In this document: piece after piece, positions 1 to 8,150 of the stretch
How the letters are laid out: every line of letters starts with the position of its first letter
How positions within the stretch are numbered: position 1 is the stretch's first letter
Source: Sinorhizobium mexicanum
GTDB lineage: Bacteria; Pseudomonadota; Alphaproteobacteria; Rhizobiales; Rhizobiaceae
DNA: 64,000 bases
Reading direction: 5' to 3'
NCBI RefSeq assembly: GCF_013488225.1
Contig: NZ_CP041238.1
Location: forward strand, 2,505,501 to 2,569,500
Translations under genes and position numbers: made by a program
The notes under the pieces: generated by a model
Database searches by the model: none
Told to the model about the DNA's origin: nothing
The model's input: the letters and a program-made list of their open reading frames with translations, nothing else

Positions 1-743
1 TTGGGATCGTCGCTCACATTGTCAAACGGAAGCACGGCGATCGAGGGCTTGTCCGGCAGGGTCAGCGCCGCTTGGGCGATCGAAGCCGGCTCGGTCGTCG
101 CACCCCAAGGCTGCCACCACCAGGGCTGCCACCAGACAACGCCGGCAGCGATGCCGAGCGCCACGGCAGACGCGGAGAGCACTTCCCGAAGTCTTGCGCG
201 ACGTCCGGCGGCGGTCACGCTGCCGTCGCGCGCTTCGGCCGGCAGGAGGCGGTAGGCCCGCACCGGCCTTTCGATATGCTTCAGCCGCTGCTCGCCGAGA
301 AAGACGAAACAAGCGTCGACGTGCTTTTCGACCTGATCGTAGGCCGTGCCGGAGATCAGAATTCCACCGGGTTCGGCGAGGGTCTGCAGCCGCTCGGCGA
401 TGATGACACCATCGCCATGGATGTCGTCCCCCTCGACGATCACGTCGCCGAGATTGATGCCGATGCGGAATTGCAGCCGGCAGCCGTCGACGTCGCTCCC
501 CTCCGACTTCGCCCGCTGCACCTCCATCGCGCAGCGGACCGCCTCGACGACACTGTGGAATTCGATGAGCAGCCCGTCGCCCATCGTCTTGATCAACCGC
601 CCGCGATGGGCGGCAATCGCCGGCTCGAACAGGTCGTGCAGATCGGCCTGGAAGCGCACGCGGGTACCTTCCTCGTCGGCCTGACTGAGCAGTCCATAGC
701 CGACGACGTCCGCAATCATGACGGCGGCAAGCCTACGCTCCAT
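1..743 (-). CDS. Class III adenylate/guanylate cyclase with TolB-like domain, 3' end beyond window
   Basis: About 247 codons are visible; the C-terminal part lies outside the window. The ATG at 743 gives MERRLAAVMIADVVGYG, a typical class III cyclase homology domain start. Metal-binding aspartates are present at residues 12 (MIADVVG) and 56 (MGDG). The position that is normally Asn in GDGVNIAARL is Ile here (GDGVIIAERL, residue 114), while the Arg at 118 is kept, so ATP cyclisation may be weakened or lost. A probable membrane segment (residues about 190-207) is followed by a Trp-rich linker (WWQPWWWQPW) and the start of a TolB-like domain (LPDKPSIAVLPFDN). The architecture matches the complete proteins at 20888 and 47926. 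Cyclase family membership is clear; activity is uncertain. Confidence 0.85.
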   Translation of the reverse strand, partial: MERRLAAVMIADVVGYGLLSQADEEGTRVRFQADLHDLFEPAIAAHRGRLIKTMGDGLLIEFHSVVEAVRCAMEVQRAKSEGSDVDGCRLQFRIGINLGDVIVEGDDIHGDGVIIAERLQTLAEPGGILISGTAYDQVEKHVDACFVFLGEQRLKHIERPVRAYRLLPAEARDGSVTAAGRRARLREVLSASAVALGIAAGVVWWQPWWWQPWGATTEPASIAQAALTLPDKPSIAVLPFDNVSDDP

Positions 744-1088
744 TGGCCTTCCAAACGGAAGAAGCTCCTAGTTCAAGCTAACGCGATTTCGTAAGTCCGA
801 AACACGCACTCTATCGCAATATGTATCATTCCTAAAATAAGAACTCGCTCGCGGCGCACGTGCCCGTTTGCGAAAAGTCGAGATCGCCGCAAGGCATATT
901 CATGGAACCGGTGCATGCGACCGCCGTTCATGTTAGGCCCGCGGTTGCCGGTACTCGTGGGGAAAACGGTCGTCGACGTGAGCCTGACCCGCACACCGCG
1001 TTGGAATTGTCGGTCGTTGCGCGTCTGAGAAGACGCGGCGCCGTAATACCGTGACCATGCTGACCCGAACGGCAAAGAAGGAAATTTA
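744..1088. other. Intergenic region between cyclase and corA, with RIME remnant
   Basis: This divergent spacer holds no convincing gene. Around 1014-1047 there is the 3' hairpin half of a RIME-type element (TTGCGCGTCTGAGAAGACGCG followed by GCGCCGTA). AAGAAGGAAA at 1075-1084 is the likely ribosome binding site of corA. Confidence 0.5.
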
Positions 1089-2054
1089 ATGACTGTCGTC
1101 GCCTCGTTCGTGTACAGGGACGGAAAGCGCGCGGAGGAACTGCCGCTCTCCGCCACGCCGACGTCCTTCGAGGAAAACGAGTTCGTCTGGATCGGATTAT
1201 ACGCTCCGACCGCCGAGGAGATGGCTACGCTCGAGAATGCCTTCGCACTCCACCACCTTGCAGTCGAGGATGCGCTCAGCCCGCACCAGATCCCCAAGGT
1301 CGAGATCTACGGCGAGCAACTGTTCATAATTGCCAAGACCGCGCACATCGAAGGCGACAAGATCGTCTACGGCCAGACGGCGGTGTTCGTCGGGCGAAAC
1401 CACATCATCTCCGTCCGGCAGGGCTCTGCGCGTGCGCATACCGAGCTTCGCTCGCAACTGGAGGCCTCGCCGAAACTGCTGCAGAAGGGAACGGACTACG
1501 TGCTGCACGCGATCATCGACTTCATCGTCGATGGCTATCTCCCGGTCGTGCAGACAATCGAGGATAAAGTCCTCGCCATGGAAAAGCACATGCTGGTGGC
1601 ATTTCTCGAACGCGACGAAATCCGCCGCATTTTCCGCATGCGTCGCCAGGTCATTCTGTTTCAGCGCATTCTCGGCCCGATGTCGGAGGTGGCCAGCAAG
1701 CTGACGAACCTGGATCTGCCGTGCATCGACGACCACGCCAAGCCGTATTTCCGCGATGTGCTCGACCACGTCAGGCGTACCGAGGTCATGGTCAACGGCC
1801 TGCGCGAAGTCATCACCTCGGTGTTCGAGGCGAGTAACCTCCTCGAGCAGCAGCGGCAGGGCACGATCACGCGCCAATTGGCCGCCTGGGCCGCGATCCT
1901 CGCCGTCCCGACGGCCATCGCAGGAATCTACGGGATGAACTTCAGGAACATGCCGGAACTGGATACGCGTTACGGCTATTTTGCCGTGCTCGCGACGATC
2001 GCCGTCTTGTGTGTTCTCCTGTTCGTCCGCTTCAGGAAAGCCGGCTGGCTCTGA
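1089..2054 (+). CDS. corA: CorA-family divalent metal ion transporter
   Basis: The 321-residue protein has the usual CorA plan: a long soluble, helical N-terminal region followed by two C-terminal membrane segments. The signature YGMNF at residues 281-285 ends the first membrane helix (AAWAAILAVPTAIAGIYGMN), and the second helix lies near residues 297-313 before a short basic tail (RFRKAGWL). CorA proteins form pentameric inner-membrane channels that import Mg2+ and sometimes Co2+ or Ni2+. An AAGAAGGAAA Shine-Dalgarno lies just before the ATG. The gene is convergent with the DUF924 gene, 7 bp away. Substrate choice (Mg, Co, Zn) cannot be told from sequence. Confidence 0.93.
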   Translation: MTVVASFVYRDGKRAEELPLSATPTSFEENEFVWIGLYAPTAEEMATLENAFALHHLAVEDALSPHQIPKVEIYGEQLFIIAKTAHIEGDKIVYGQTAVFVGRNHIISVRQGSARAHTELRSQLEASPKLLQKGTDYVLHAIIDFIVDGYLPVVQTIEDKVLAMEKHMLVAFLERDEIRRIFRMRRQVILFQRILGPMSEVASKLTNLDLPCIDDHAKPYFRDVLDHVRRTEVMVNGLREVITSVFEASNLLEQQRQGTITRQLAAWAAILAVPTAIAGIYGMNFRNMPELDTRYGYFAVLATIAVLCVLLFVRFRKAGWL

Positions 2055-2061
2055 TCCCGCC

Positions 2062-2697
2062 TCAGAACGGGCGCAGGTGCGGAAACCGGCCTTCCTTCAG
2101 GTAGGCCTCTTCGTCGGGGGTTGAGGTTCTGCCAAGGACGGCGTTGCGGTGCGGGTGGCGGCCGAAGGCGGCGATCACCTTGCGCACCTCCACGGGCTGT
2201 TCCGCGGCAAACGCGTAGCCCGCCCGCAGATGCGCCGGGGCCTTGGCGAGAATGTCCTCGGCCAGCGCGATTACCCGGTCGAGCCGGTCCAGATGGTCCG
2301 GACCTTCGCAATGGCCGAACGGCAGGTTGTAGAACGTCCTGTACCACGGTGTTTCCAAGGCCTCGTAGTGGCCGTTGCCGTGGCCTTCGAGCGCCAGCGC
2401 CAGCGCCTTTTCGTCCTGGGCAAAGGCGCGCGGCGAGTCCCGCCACAGCGAGCGCGGGAACTGGTCGTGCACGACGATCAGCGCTAGCCGGCCATGCGGA
2501 TCGTTCGCCCAGTGGTCGAATTCGCCGCGGATTGCCCGTTCTGTGATCTCCGTGAAGCGAGCGATGATTTCCGCGTCCGCGCCGCCACGCATCCGCCACA
2601 GCCACCAGTCGCGGTGGATGCCCGCATCCACATCGAGGTTCGTTCCCTCGGGAAACCAGAATTCCAGAATGCTGTTCCAGTCGACGATCGTGTTCAT
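2062..2697 (-). CDS. DUF924 family protein
   Basis: The 211-residue protein matches the DUF924 family, a helical, TPR-like bacterial family of unknown biochemical role. Visible hallmarks are ILEFWFPEG near the N-terminus, the central VVHDQFPRSLWRDSPRAFAQ and FYNLPFGHCEGPDHLDR. No signal peptide or membrane segment is seen, so it is probably cytoplasmic. The ATG at 2697 is chosen because family similarity starts immediately after it; a much longer upstream reading frame has no coding character. It lies between corA (convergent) and an MFS gene read in the same direction 92 bp upstream. Confidence 0.85.
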   Translation of the reverse strand: MNTIVDWNSILEFWFPEGTNLDVDAGIHRDWWLWRMRGGADAEIIARFTEITERAIRGEFDHWANDPHGRLALIVVHDQFPRSLWRDSPRAFAQDEKALALALEGHGNGHYEALETPWYRTFYNLPFGHCEGPDHLDRLDRVIALAEDILAKAPAHLRAGYAFAAEQPVEVRKVIAAFGRHPHRNAVLGRTSTPDEEAYLKEGRFPHLRPF

Positions 2698-2789
2698 CGC
2701 GAAACCCCCGGGGCCGAATTTCGGCCGCCTGCAGGTTGCCGTCAAGGGATTTTGCCGTAGCGCCGGCCAGCCGGCCGCCTCCCGCGCCG

Positions 2790-4043
2790 CTACGACGAGC
2801 CCTCCCGCATCAGGACGGCAACGACGACGCCGGAGAGAAAGGTAAGGGCGGCGACCGATGTGATCGCCGCGCCAAGGCCGAAACGGTCCGCGATAAGCCC
2901 GGCTATGAGCGCCCCGATCGCGTAGCCGAGGTCGCGCCAGAAGCGGTAGACACTGAGCGCGCGGGCGCGCCAGGCGGGATGCGCGGCATCCGATACGGCG
3001 GCGATCAGGCTCGGATAAACCATGGCCGTGCCGAGGCCGAGGAGGAGGCTTGCGACCAGCCACCATTCGAACTGGCGCGTCCAGGCCGTGAGGAACAGGC
3101 CGGCGGCCTGCACCCACATGCCGCAGGCGATCAGCCCCTTGCGCCCCCAGCGGTCGCTCAACGGGCCGGTCGCGACCTGGAGGATGCCCCAGGTCGCCGG
3201 GTAGACTGCCTTGAGAATGCCGATCCGCTCGACGCCGAGGCCGAAGGAGGCGAAGAACAGCGGGAAGATGCCCCAGCTCATGCCGTCGTTGAGGTTGTTG
3301 ACGAGGCCGGCCTGCGAGGCGGCGAAGAGGTTGCGATCCCGGAACGACGTCAGCGTGAAGATTTCGCGGAAGCCGATCTGAGGCGGCTGTTCCGGGCGCG
3401 ACGAAGCCTCGAGGCGCACGTGATCGCGCGTGTCGCGAACGGCGAGGATCGAAAGCAGCGTCCCGAGCACGGCGTAGCCGACGCCGAGATAGATCGGCGC
3501 CGGCCTGAGCCCATATTCCGACGCCAGATAGCCCGTGGCGAATGCCGTCAGCCCGACGGCGAGATAGCCGGCGAACTCGTTCAGCCCCACCGCAAGTCCG
3601 CGTGACCTCGGTCCGACAAGATCGACCTTCATGATCACCGTCATCGACCAGGCGAGCCCCTGGTTGATGCCGAGGAGCGCATTGGCGGCGATGATCCACT
3701 CCCAGCCCGGTGCCGCGATGATGATGAACGGAACCGGCAGGCCGAAAAGCCAGCCAAGCACGAGCACGCGCTTGCGCCCCCAGTGGTCGGCGAGCTGGCC
3801 GGAGACGAGATTGGCAAGCGCCTTCACCACGCCGAAGCTGACGATGAAGGAAACGACGAGCGTCGTCGAGGCGATGTGGAACTCTTCCGCGCCGATCAGC
3901 GGCACGACGGTGCGCTCGATCCCGACCATGCCGCCGACGAACGCGTTGATCAGCACAAGCAGCGCGAACTGCGGCCAGTTCTCCGCAAGGCCGAGCCGTA
4001 TACCGGCGGTCGCCGGCGCGCCGTTCTTCGTGGTCATTTTCAC
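2790..4043 (-). CDS. Major facilitator superfamily transporter
   Basis: A 417-residue protein with about twelve hydrophobic segments. The MFS loop 2-3 motif is present (GQLADHWGRKRVLVLG) and echoed in the second half (GPLSDRWGRKGLIACG), which defines two six-helix halves. It is an inner-membrane secondary transporter; the substrate cannot be predicted, though the overall look is that of drug/metabolite exporters. The start ATG at 4043 is followed at once by the first helix region. A truncated RIME element lies directly upstream (4050-4108), so the promoter may lie in or beyond that repeat. Confidence 0.88.
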   Translation of the reverse strand: MKMTTKNGAPATAGIRLGLAENWPQFALLVLINAFVGGMVGIERTVVPLIGAEEFHIASTTLVVSFIVSFGVVKALANLVSGQLADHWGRKRVLVLGWLFGLPVPFIIIAAPGWEWIIAANALLGINQGLAWSMTVIMKVDLVGPRSRGLAVGLNEFAGYLAVGLTAFATGYLASEYGLRPAPIYLGVGYAVLGTLLSILAVRDTRDHVRLEASSRPEQPPQIGFREIFTLTSFRDRNLFAASQAGLVNNLNDGMSWGIFPLFFASFGLGVERIGILKAVYPATWGILQVATGPLSDRWGRKGLIACGMWVQAAGLFLTAWTRQFEWWLVASLLLGLGTAMVYPSLIAAVSDAAHPAWRARALSVYRFWRDLGYAIGALIAGLIADRFGLGAAITSVAALTFLSGVVVAVLMREGSS

Positions 4044-4049
4044 GCTCCG

Positions 4050-4108
4050 CTACAGCACCGCGCGTCTGACAGACGCGCAAGGGACGCTGCAGCACTTGAA
4101 TTGCTCCT
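4050..4108 (-). repeat. Partial RIME-type element, reverse orientation
   Basis: The segment reads as the reverse complement of the RIME 3' half: CTACAGC, a GCGCGTCTGACAGACGCGC hairpin, then GGACGCTGCAGCACTTGAATTG. The outer palindrome around the conserved GCATGT motif is missing. Confidence 0.65.
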
Positions 4109-4117
4109 TATTGAACG

Positions 4118-4771
4118 TCATTCGCCCTGGGCGTCGGGGAAAAGGACCGTCAAACTGTCTTCGGCCGCCGCCCAGGCATTCAGATGATAGCGCCGCAGCA
4201 GCAGGATGCTCGCAGCGAAAACCAGAAGCCCGACACCCACGCTGAGCAGGACCGGCAGGCTGACCGCCGATCGCGCGACAACGCCCGCGAAAACGCCGGC
4301 GATCGCGCCATTGATGGTGCTGACCATTCCCGCCGTTGTCACGAAGAATTGCCATGGCGACGATTTGAGGCCCTTGTGGACAAGCACGGCCGAGCGATCG
4401 TCGTGAATGGCATGGATGAGATAGCGCCGCACGACCGGCGCGCTCTCGACGTAGTAGTGCCGTATTCGCGCCATTCCGCGCGCGTGCACCATATCCTCGA
4501 TAGCGACCTGCACGGCACGCACGAAAGTGACAATGCCGATGAAATAGAGGCAAGGAAGCAGGATCAGGCTGAACAGCACGAACGGCATACCCATTTGCGT
4601 GACCTGCGCGACGAAGGCAAGCGCGATGGTCGCGCTCGAAACCGAGGTCAGGAACAGGTTCGCACGCTGGTTCGCCTCCTGGATGGTGCCCGACCGCGCG
4701 GTTTGAAGCACGAAGTGCTCCGTCGTCATGATCTGCAGGACCTGGTCTTCGCCCTCATTCGCCTCTGCCAT
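4118..4771 (-). CDS. Putative four-helix membrane protein of unknown function
   Basis: A 217-residue protein I do not recognise as a named family. The N-terminal 40 residues are soluble and acidic, followed by two membrane segments (near residues 42-60 and 65-85), a basic/aromatic soluble loop (MARIRHYYVESAPVVRRYL), and two more segments near residues 140-160 and 168-190. The N-terminal part (TEHFVLQTARSGTIQEANQR) resembles small rhizobial proteins with a cytoplasmic head before paired helices. The ATG at 4771 has a good GAGGAG ribosome binding site. It is in the same orientation as chrA but about 200 bp downstream of it. Confidence 0.7.
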   Translation of the reverse strand: MAEANEGEDQVLQIMTTEHFVLQTARSGTIQEANQRANLFLTSVSSATIALAFVAQVTQMGMPFVLFSLILLPCLYFIGIVTFVRAVQVAIEDMVHARGMARIRHYYVESAPVVRRYLIHAIHDDRSAVLVHKGLKSSPWQFFVTTAGMVSTINGAIAGVFAGVVARSAVSLPVLLSVGVGLLVFAASILLLRRYHLNAWAAAEDSLTVLFPDAQGE

Positions 4772-4973
4772 GGCGGTCTCCTCTGGACGATTGCTCCTGG
4801 CGTTGCATGGCTCGTCTCATCAGACGCCATGGTGCACGGCAGCAGTGTAATGTTGCCCCCGTCGGTTGCGGTACAGAAACGCATCTCCTCCGAGAACGCA
4901 TCCGCCGAACCCATTACGCCACCGCGATTGCTGGTCGGCAACTGCCGCATGATCCCAACGTGGGCTGGACCCC

Positions 4974-6200
4974 TCAGGCGATGCCGATCAGCACCCCGCC
5001 GATCGCGGCGACGACGACCACGATCCAGGGCGGACATTTCCAGGCCATGAGGAGGACAAAGCACGTCAGCGCCAGCGCGAACTCGTGCGGGCCGATGATC
5101 GCGCTCTGCCAGACCGGCTGGTAGAGCGCCGCGCCGAGAACGCCTACAACCGCGGCATTGGCGCCGCGCATCAGCGCCTGTGCGGTGGGTCTTGCGCGAA
5201 AAGAATCCCAGAATGGAATGGTGCCAATCAGCAGCAGGAAGCCCGGCAGGAAGACGGCAACGAGCGCGATGATGGCGCCGACAAGGCCGTTCGGCTCGGG
5301 GCCGAGCACCGCGCCGAGATAGGCGGCGAAGGTGAAGAGCGGCCCCGGAACTGCCTGTGCCGCGCCGTATCCCGCGAGGAACTGGTCGGCCGTCACCCAG
5401 CCGGGCCGGACGACCTCCACCTGCAGCAGCGGCAGCACCACGTGCCCTCCCCCGAACACCAGTGATCCCGCGCGGTAGAACGCATCGAAGACCGCCAGCC
5501 CCTGCGACGAGGTGGCTGCGACCGCGACCGGCAGGCCGACGAGCAGGCAGAAGAACAGCACGAGCGCCACCCAGCCCGTGGCGTGCGAAACGGGGAAGCT
5601 GACACGTCCCGAAATCGCCTCGCCCTTCGCCCGGCAGAGCCACAGTCCGGCAAGCCCGCCGGCCAGGATCGCCGCCAGCTGCCCGATCGCGCCGGCAACG
5701 AGAACGACGATCAGCACCGCGGCAAGCGCGATGCTCGCGCGTTCCCGGTCCGGGCAGAGGTTCTTCGCCATGCCCCACACCGCCTGCGCGACGATGGCGA
5801 CGGCGACGACCTTCAGGCCGTGGATGACGCCCCAGGCGATCGGCCCACCGAAGGAGGCTGCCCCGAAGGCAAACAGCACGAGCAGGATCGCCGAAGGCAG
5901 CGTGAATGCGGCCCAGGCGGCGGCCGCCCCCAAAGGCCCGCCACGCAGGAGCCCAAGCGCGAAGCCGGCCTGGCTGGAGGCGGGACCGGGAAGAAACTGG
6001 CAGAGCGCCACGAGGTCCGCATAACCCTTCTCATCGATCCAGCGCCGCCGGACGACAAGCTCGTCGCGAAAATAGCCGAGATGCGCAATCGGACCGCCGA
6101 ACGAAGTCAAACCGAGCTTCAGGAAGGCCGCGAAGACCTCGCCGGCACTCCCCTTCCGGTGCGCCGTGCCCTCGCTCGTCTCGATTGCCGTATCATTCAT
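4974..6200 (-). CDS. chrA: Chromate transporter ChrA, two-domain type
   Basis: At 408 residues this is a long-chain ChrA of the CHR superfamily with two homologous membrane halves. The N-terminal half carries the signature FGGPIAHLGYFRDELV and the PGP motif (QFLPGPASSQ). The C-terminal half carries the matching FGGGHVVLPLL and AVPGPLFTFAAYLG. Known members extrude chromate across the inner membrane and give chromate resistance. The ATG at 6200 overlaps the stop of the upstream Crp-type regulator (ATGA overlap, 6197-6200), so the two genes are almost certainly cotranscribed and translationally coupled. Chromate as the real substrate is family inference. Confidence 0.93.
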   Translation of the reverse strand: MNDTAIETSEGTAHRKGSAGEVFAAFLKLGLTSFGGPIAHLGYFRDELVVRRRWIDEKGYADLVALCQFLPGPASSQAGFALGLLRGGPLGAAAAWAAFTLPSAILLVLFAFGAASFGGPIAWGVIHGLKVVAVAIVAQAVWGMAKNLCPDRERASIALAAVLIVVLVAGAIGQLAAILAGGLAGLWLCRAKGEAISGRVSFPVSHATGWVALVLFFCLLVGLPVAVAATSSQGLAVFDAFYRAGSLVFGGGHVVLPLLQVEVVRPGWVTADQFLAGYGAAQAVPGPLFTFAAYLGAVLGPEPNGLVGAIIALVAVFLPGFLLLIGTIPFWDSFRARPTAQALMRGANAAVVGVLGAALYQPVWQSAIIGPHEFALALTCFVLLMAWKCPPWIVVVVAAIGGVLIGIA

Positions 6201-6784
6201 CGATTATCGTTCCCGTTCCGGATGGATGCTCGCGAGCAGCGCGAGCGCCGCCTCGATATTTCCCGATACAGCGCCTCCGGCGATACGCCAATCTCTTCCG
6301 CGAGCGCTCTCCAGTCGCCTTTGGCCGGCAACCTGCCATCGTTCCATGTCACCCATGCGTCGAGCCTGGCGCTGACGGTGCGTAGCGCCACGATCTCTGC
6401 CCTCTTTCTCGCGCTCTGCAACTCGCGCGAAAGATGGATCGTCCACGCCCGCGCAAAAGCCGGATCGTCGTTGAGCAGCTGCCGGACCTCGGCAATCGGC
6501 ACGACGAGCGCGCATGTCGTCATGATTGCCACCGCATCGCAATGATACCGCTCCGAAAACACCGAGGCCTCGGCGAGCAGCATGCCCGGTCCCGAGCGCT
6601 GCAGCACCGCCATGTTTCCATCCGCCTGGTAACGCACGAGATGCACACCCCCGTCCGTGACCAGGAACATGCTCAGCACCCGGTTGTCCCGGTGGAACAG
6701 ATGTTCGCCTTTCTCGAAGGACTTCTGCGCCGTGGCCCTCGGCCGAAGCTCGCTGATAATTGTTTCCGACATGATAGCTATCAT
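6197..6784 (-). CDS. Crp/Fnr-family transcriptional regulator coupled to chrA
   Basis: The protein of about 195 residues has an N-terminal cyclic-nucleotide-binding-type beta-barrel (residues about 20-120) and a C-terminal winged helix (GDWRALAEEIGVSPEALYREI). The Cys cluster of oxygen-sensing FNR is absent. Three in-frame ATGs occur (6793, 6784, 6772). The one at 6784 is preferred because GGGGG lies about 10 nt upstream; the first is too close to it and the third too far. All three fall in or beside a perfect 26-bp palindrome (6765-6790), so the protein probably represses its own translation start region. Its stop overlaps the chrA start, and the divergent gene encodes a Spy-like periplasmic protein, so a role in metal or oxyanion stress control is likely. 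Confidence 0.85.
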   Translation of the reverse strand: MIAIMSETIISELRPRATAQKSFEKGEHLFHRDNRVLSMFLVTDGGVHLVRYQADGNMAVLQRSGPGMLLAEASVFSERYHCDAVAIMTTCALVVPIAEVRQLLNDDPAFARAWTIHLSRELQSARKRAEIVALRTVSARLDAWVTWNDGRLPAKGDWRALAEEIGVSPEALYREISRRRSRCSRASIRNGNDNR

Positions 6785-6790
6785 GTCGGA
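6765..6790. promoter_or_regulatory. Perfect 26-bp palindromic operator at the regulator start codon
   Basis: The left half TCCGACATGATAG is followed directly by its exact reverse complement. The core TGAT-AGCT-ATCA differs from the FNR/NnrR-type consensus TTGAT-N4-ATCAA by one base in each half. It overlaps the candidate start codons of the Crp-type gene and lies about 50 bp upstream of the divergent Spy-like gene, so one bound dimer could control both directions. Binding by the neighbouring regulator is inferred. Confidence 0.75.
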
Positions 6791-6841
6791 CATGCCCCCG
6801 AAATGGCAAGCTCGGGCCGTCCAACAGAATAGGGCAAGCCC

Positions 6842-7372
6842 ATGAAATTCCTGATTCCAGCATTCCTTGCCGTGGTTCTTCCCCTGCCGGCCGCGGCGCA
6901 GTCCGAACACGCCCATATGTCGCCCTATGCCGGGGAGCAGCAGCGCGAGATCAAGAGCCTCTCGGCCGAGGACATCGCCGAGCTCAGCGCGGGCGGCGGC
7001 TGGGGGCTGGCGAAGCCGGCCGAGCTCAACGGCGTGCCGGGGCCGTCGCATGTCCTCAAGATGAAGCGAGAGCTGGCTTTGACGGCGGACCAGGAGAGAT
7101 CGGCGCAACGCATCTTCGAGGAGATGCGGAGCGAAGCCGTGGCCGAAGGCAAGAACCTTCTCGCCGGTGAAGCGGCGCTGGACGCAGCCTTCCGCGATGG
7201 CGGGATCGAGGCGGACCACTTGCGAATGCTGCTTCGCCGGACCGAAGTGAGCCGGGCGAACCTGCGTTACGTCCATCTTGCAGCTCATTTGAGGATGGCT
7301 CGAGTGCTGACCAGGGATCAGGTGAAACGCTACAACGAGCTGCGCGGATACGGCGCCCATCCGCAGCCATAG
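6842..7372 (+). CDS. Spy/CpxP-like periplasmic protein, LTxxQ type
   Basis: A 176-residue protein with a clear Sec signal peptide (residues 1-20, cleavage after PAAAA). The mature part is helical and charged, with LALTADQERSAQRIFEEM as an LTxxQ-type motif of the Spy/CpxP/CnrX superfamily, then a second helical region ending LTRDQVKRYNELRGYG. It also has HAHMSP near the new N-terminus, a possible metal ligand cluster. Members are periplasmic chaperones or metal sensors induced by envelope and metal stress. It is divergent from the Crp regulator/chrA operon across the palindrome at 6765-6790, which suggests co-regulation. Confidence 0.78.
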   Translation: MKFLIPAFLAVVLPLPAAAQSEHAHMSPYAGEQQREIKSLSAEDIAELSAGGGWGLAKPAELNGVPGPSHVLKMKRELALTADQERSAQRIFEEMRSEAVAEGKNLLAGEAALDAAFRDGGIEADHLRMLLRRTEVSRANLRYVHLAAHLRMARVLTRDQVKRYNELRGYGAHPQP

Positions 7373-7502
7373 TCAATGCTGCCGATGGCAGGTGACTCGA
7401 TGCTTCCTTCGCCGCATCCCGCCGCCGCGTCCCTATGCCGCAAACCAACGTATACCTAGTCTCCCGCCGCCTATTCATTGATTAGATCGCAGCTGGAGCC
7501 CT

Positions 7503-7608
7503 ACTGCATGTTTCCGTAAACCGTCGCCGATTTAAGGACAAAAACATGCAGCGGTTCAAATTGCTACAGCGTCCTTTTGCGCGTCTAAAGAGACGCCCGG
7601 CGCTGTAG
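7503..7608 (+). repeat. RIME-type intergenic mosaic element
   Basis: A full-length copy: an outer palindrome built around CTGCATGTTTCC and AAACATGCAG, then a GCGCGTCTAAAGAGACGC hairpin, ending GGCGCTGTAG. It ends 27 bp before the start of the secreted cupin gene. Confidence 0.88.
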
Positions 7609-7635
7609 GTTCCGGCCATGTAGAGGAGACACCTG

Positions 7636-8046
7636 ATGTTCAGGCCCATTGCTGTTGCCTTTTCCTTCGCATTGATCGCGGCCGCGCCCGCCTTTGCCGA
7701 CGAACCGTACAACGCCAAGGTCACGACGATATTCGACCACAAGCTGCCCCATGTTCCGGGCAAGAGCATGCGAGGCGTCCTGGTGGAATACGGACCCGGT
7801 GGACACAACCCGTCCCATACGCATGCCAAGACCGCCTTCATTTCTGCGACCGTGATCCAGGGGCGCATCAAGAGCCAGGTCAATGGTGGCGAGGTCAAGA
7901 TCTACAATACCGGCGAAAACTGGATCGAAGTTCCCGGCGACCACCATCAGGTCAGCGCCAATGCCAGTGATACGGAAGATGCCAAGATCCTGGCGGTCTT
8001 CGTCGTAGACACGGACGAAACGGAACTTACGATCCCCGACGATTGA
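7636..8046 (+). CDS. Secreted cupin-domain protein
   Basis: A 136-residue protein with a signal peptide (residues 1-21, AAAPAFA cleavage) followed by one cupin barrel. The first cupin motif is visible as GGHNPSHTHAKTAF, with candidate metal ligands His and His, and the second as VPGDHHQVSAN. Small secreted cupins of this kind are widespread in rhizobia and have no assigned substrate. GAGGAGA upstream serves as the ribosome binding site; the RIME element ending at 7608 probably forms part of the 5' leader. Confidence 0.85.
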   Translation: MFRPIAVAFSFALIAAAPAFADEPYNAKVTTIFDHKLPHVPGKSMRGVLVEYGPGGHNPSHTHAKTAFISATVIQGRIKSQVNGGEVKIYNTGENWIEVPGDHHQVSANASDTEDAKILAVFVVDTDETELTIPDD

Positions 8047-8150
8047 GCGGAGTTCTGAATTCTTGCCGCTGGCTCTGGGGTGCTTCTTGCGCTGTTCGGC
8101 AAACCCCAGAGCGGTATATCGCCGCGGTTGGCATAGTCGTCAGGCCGTCG

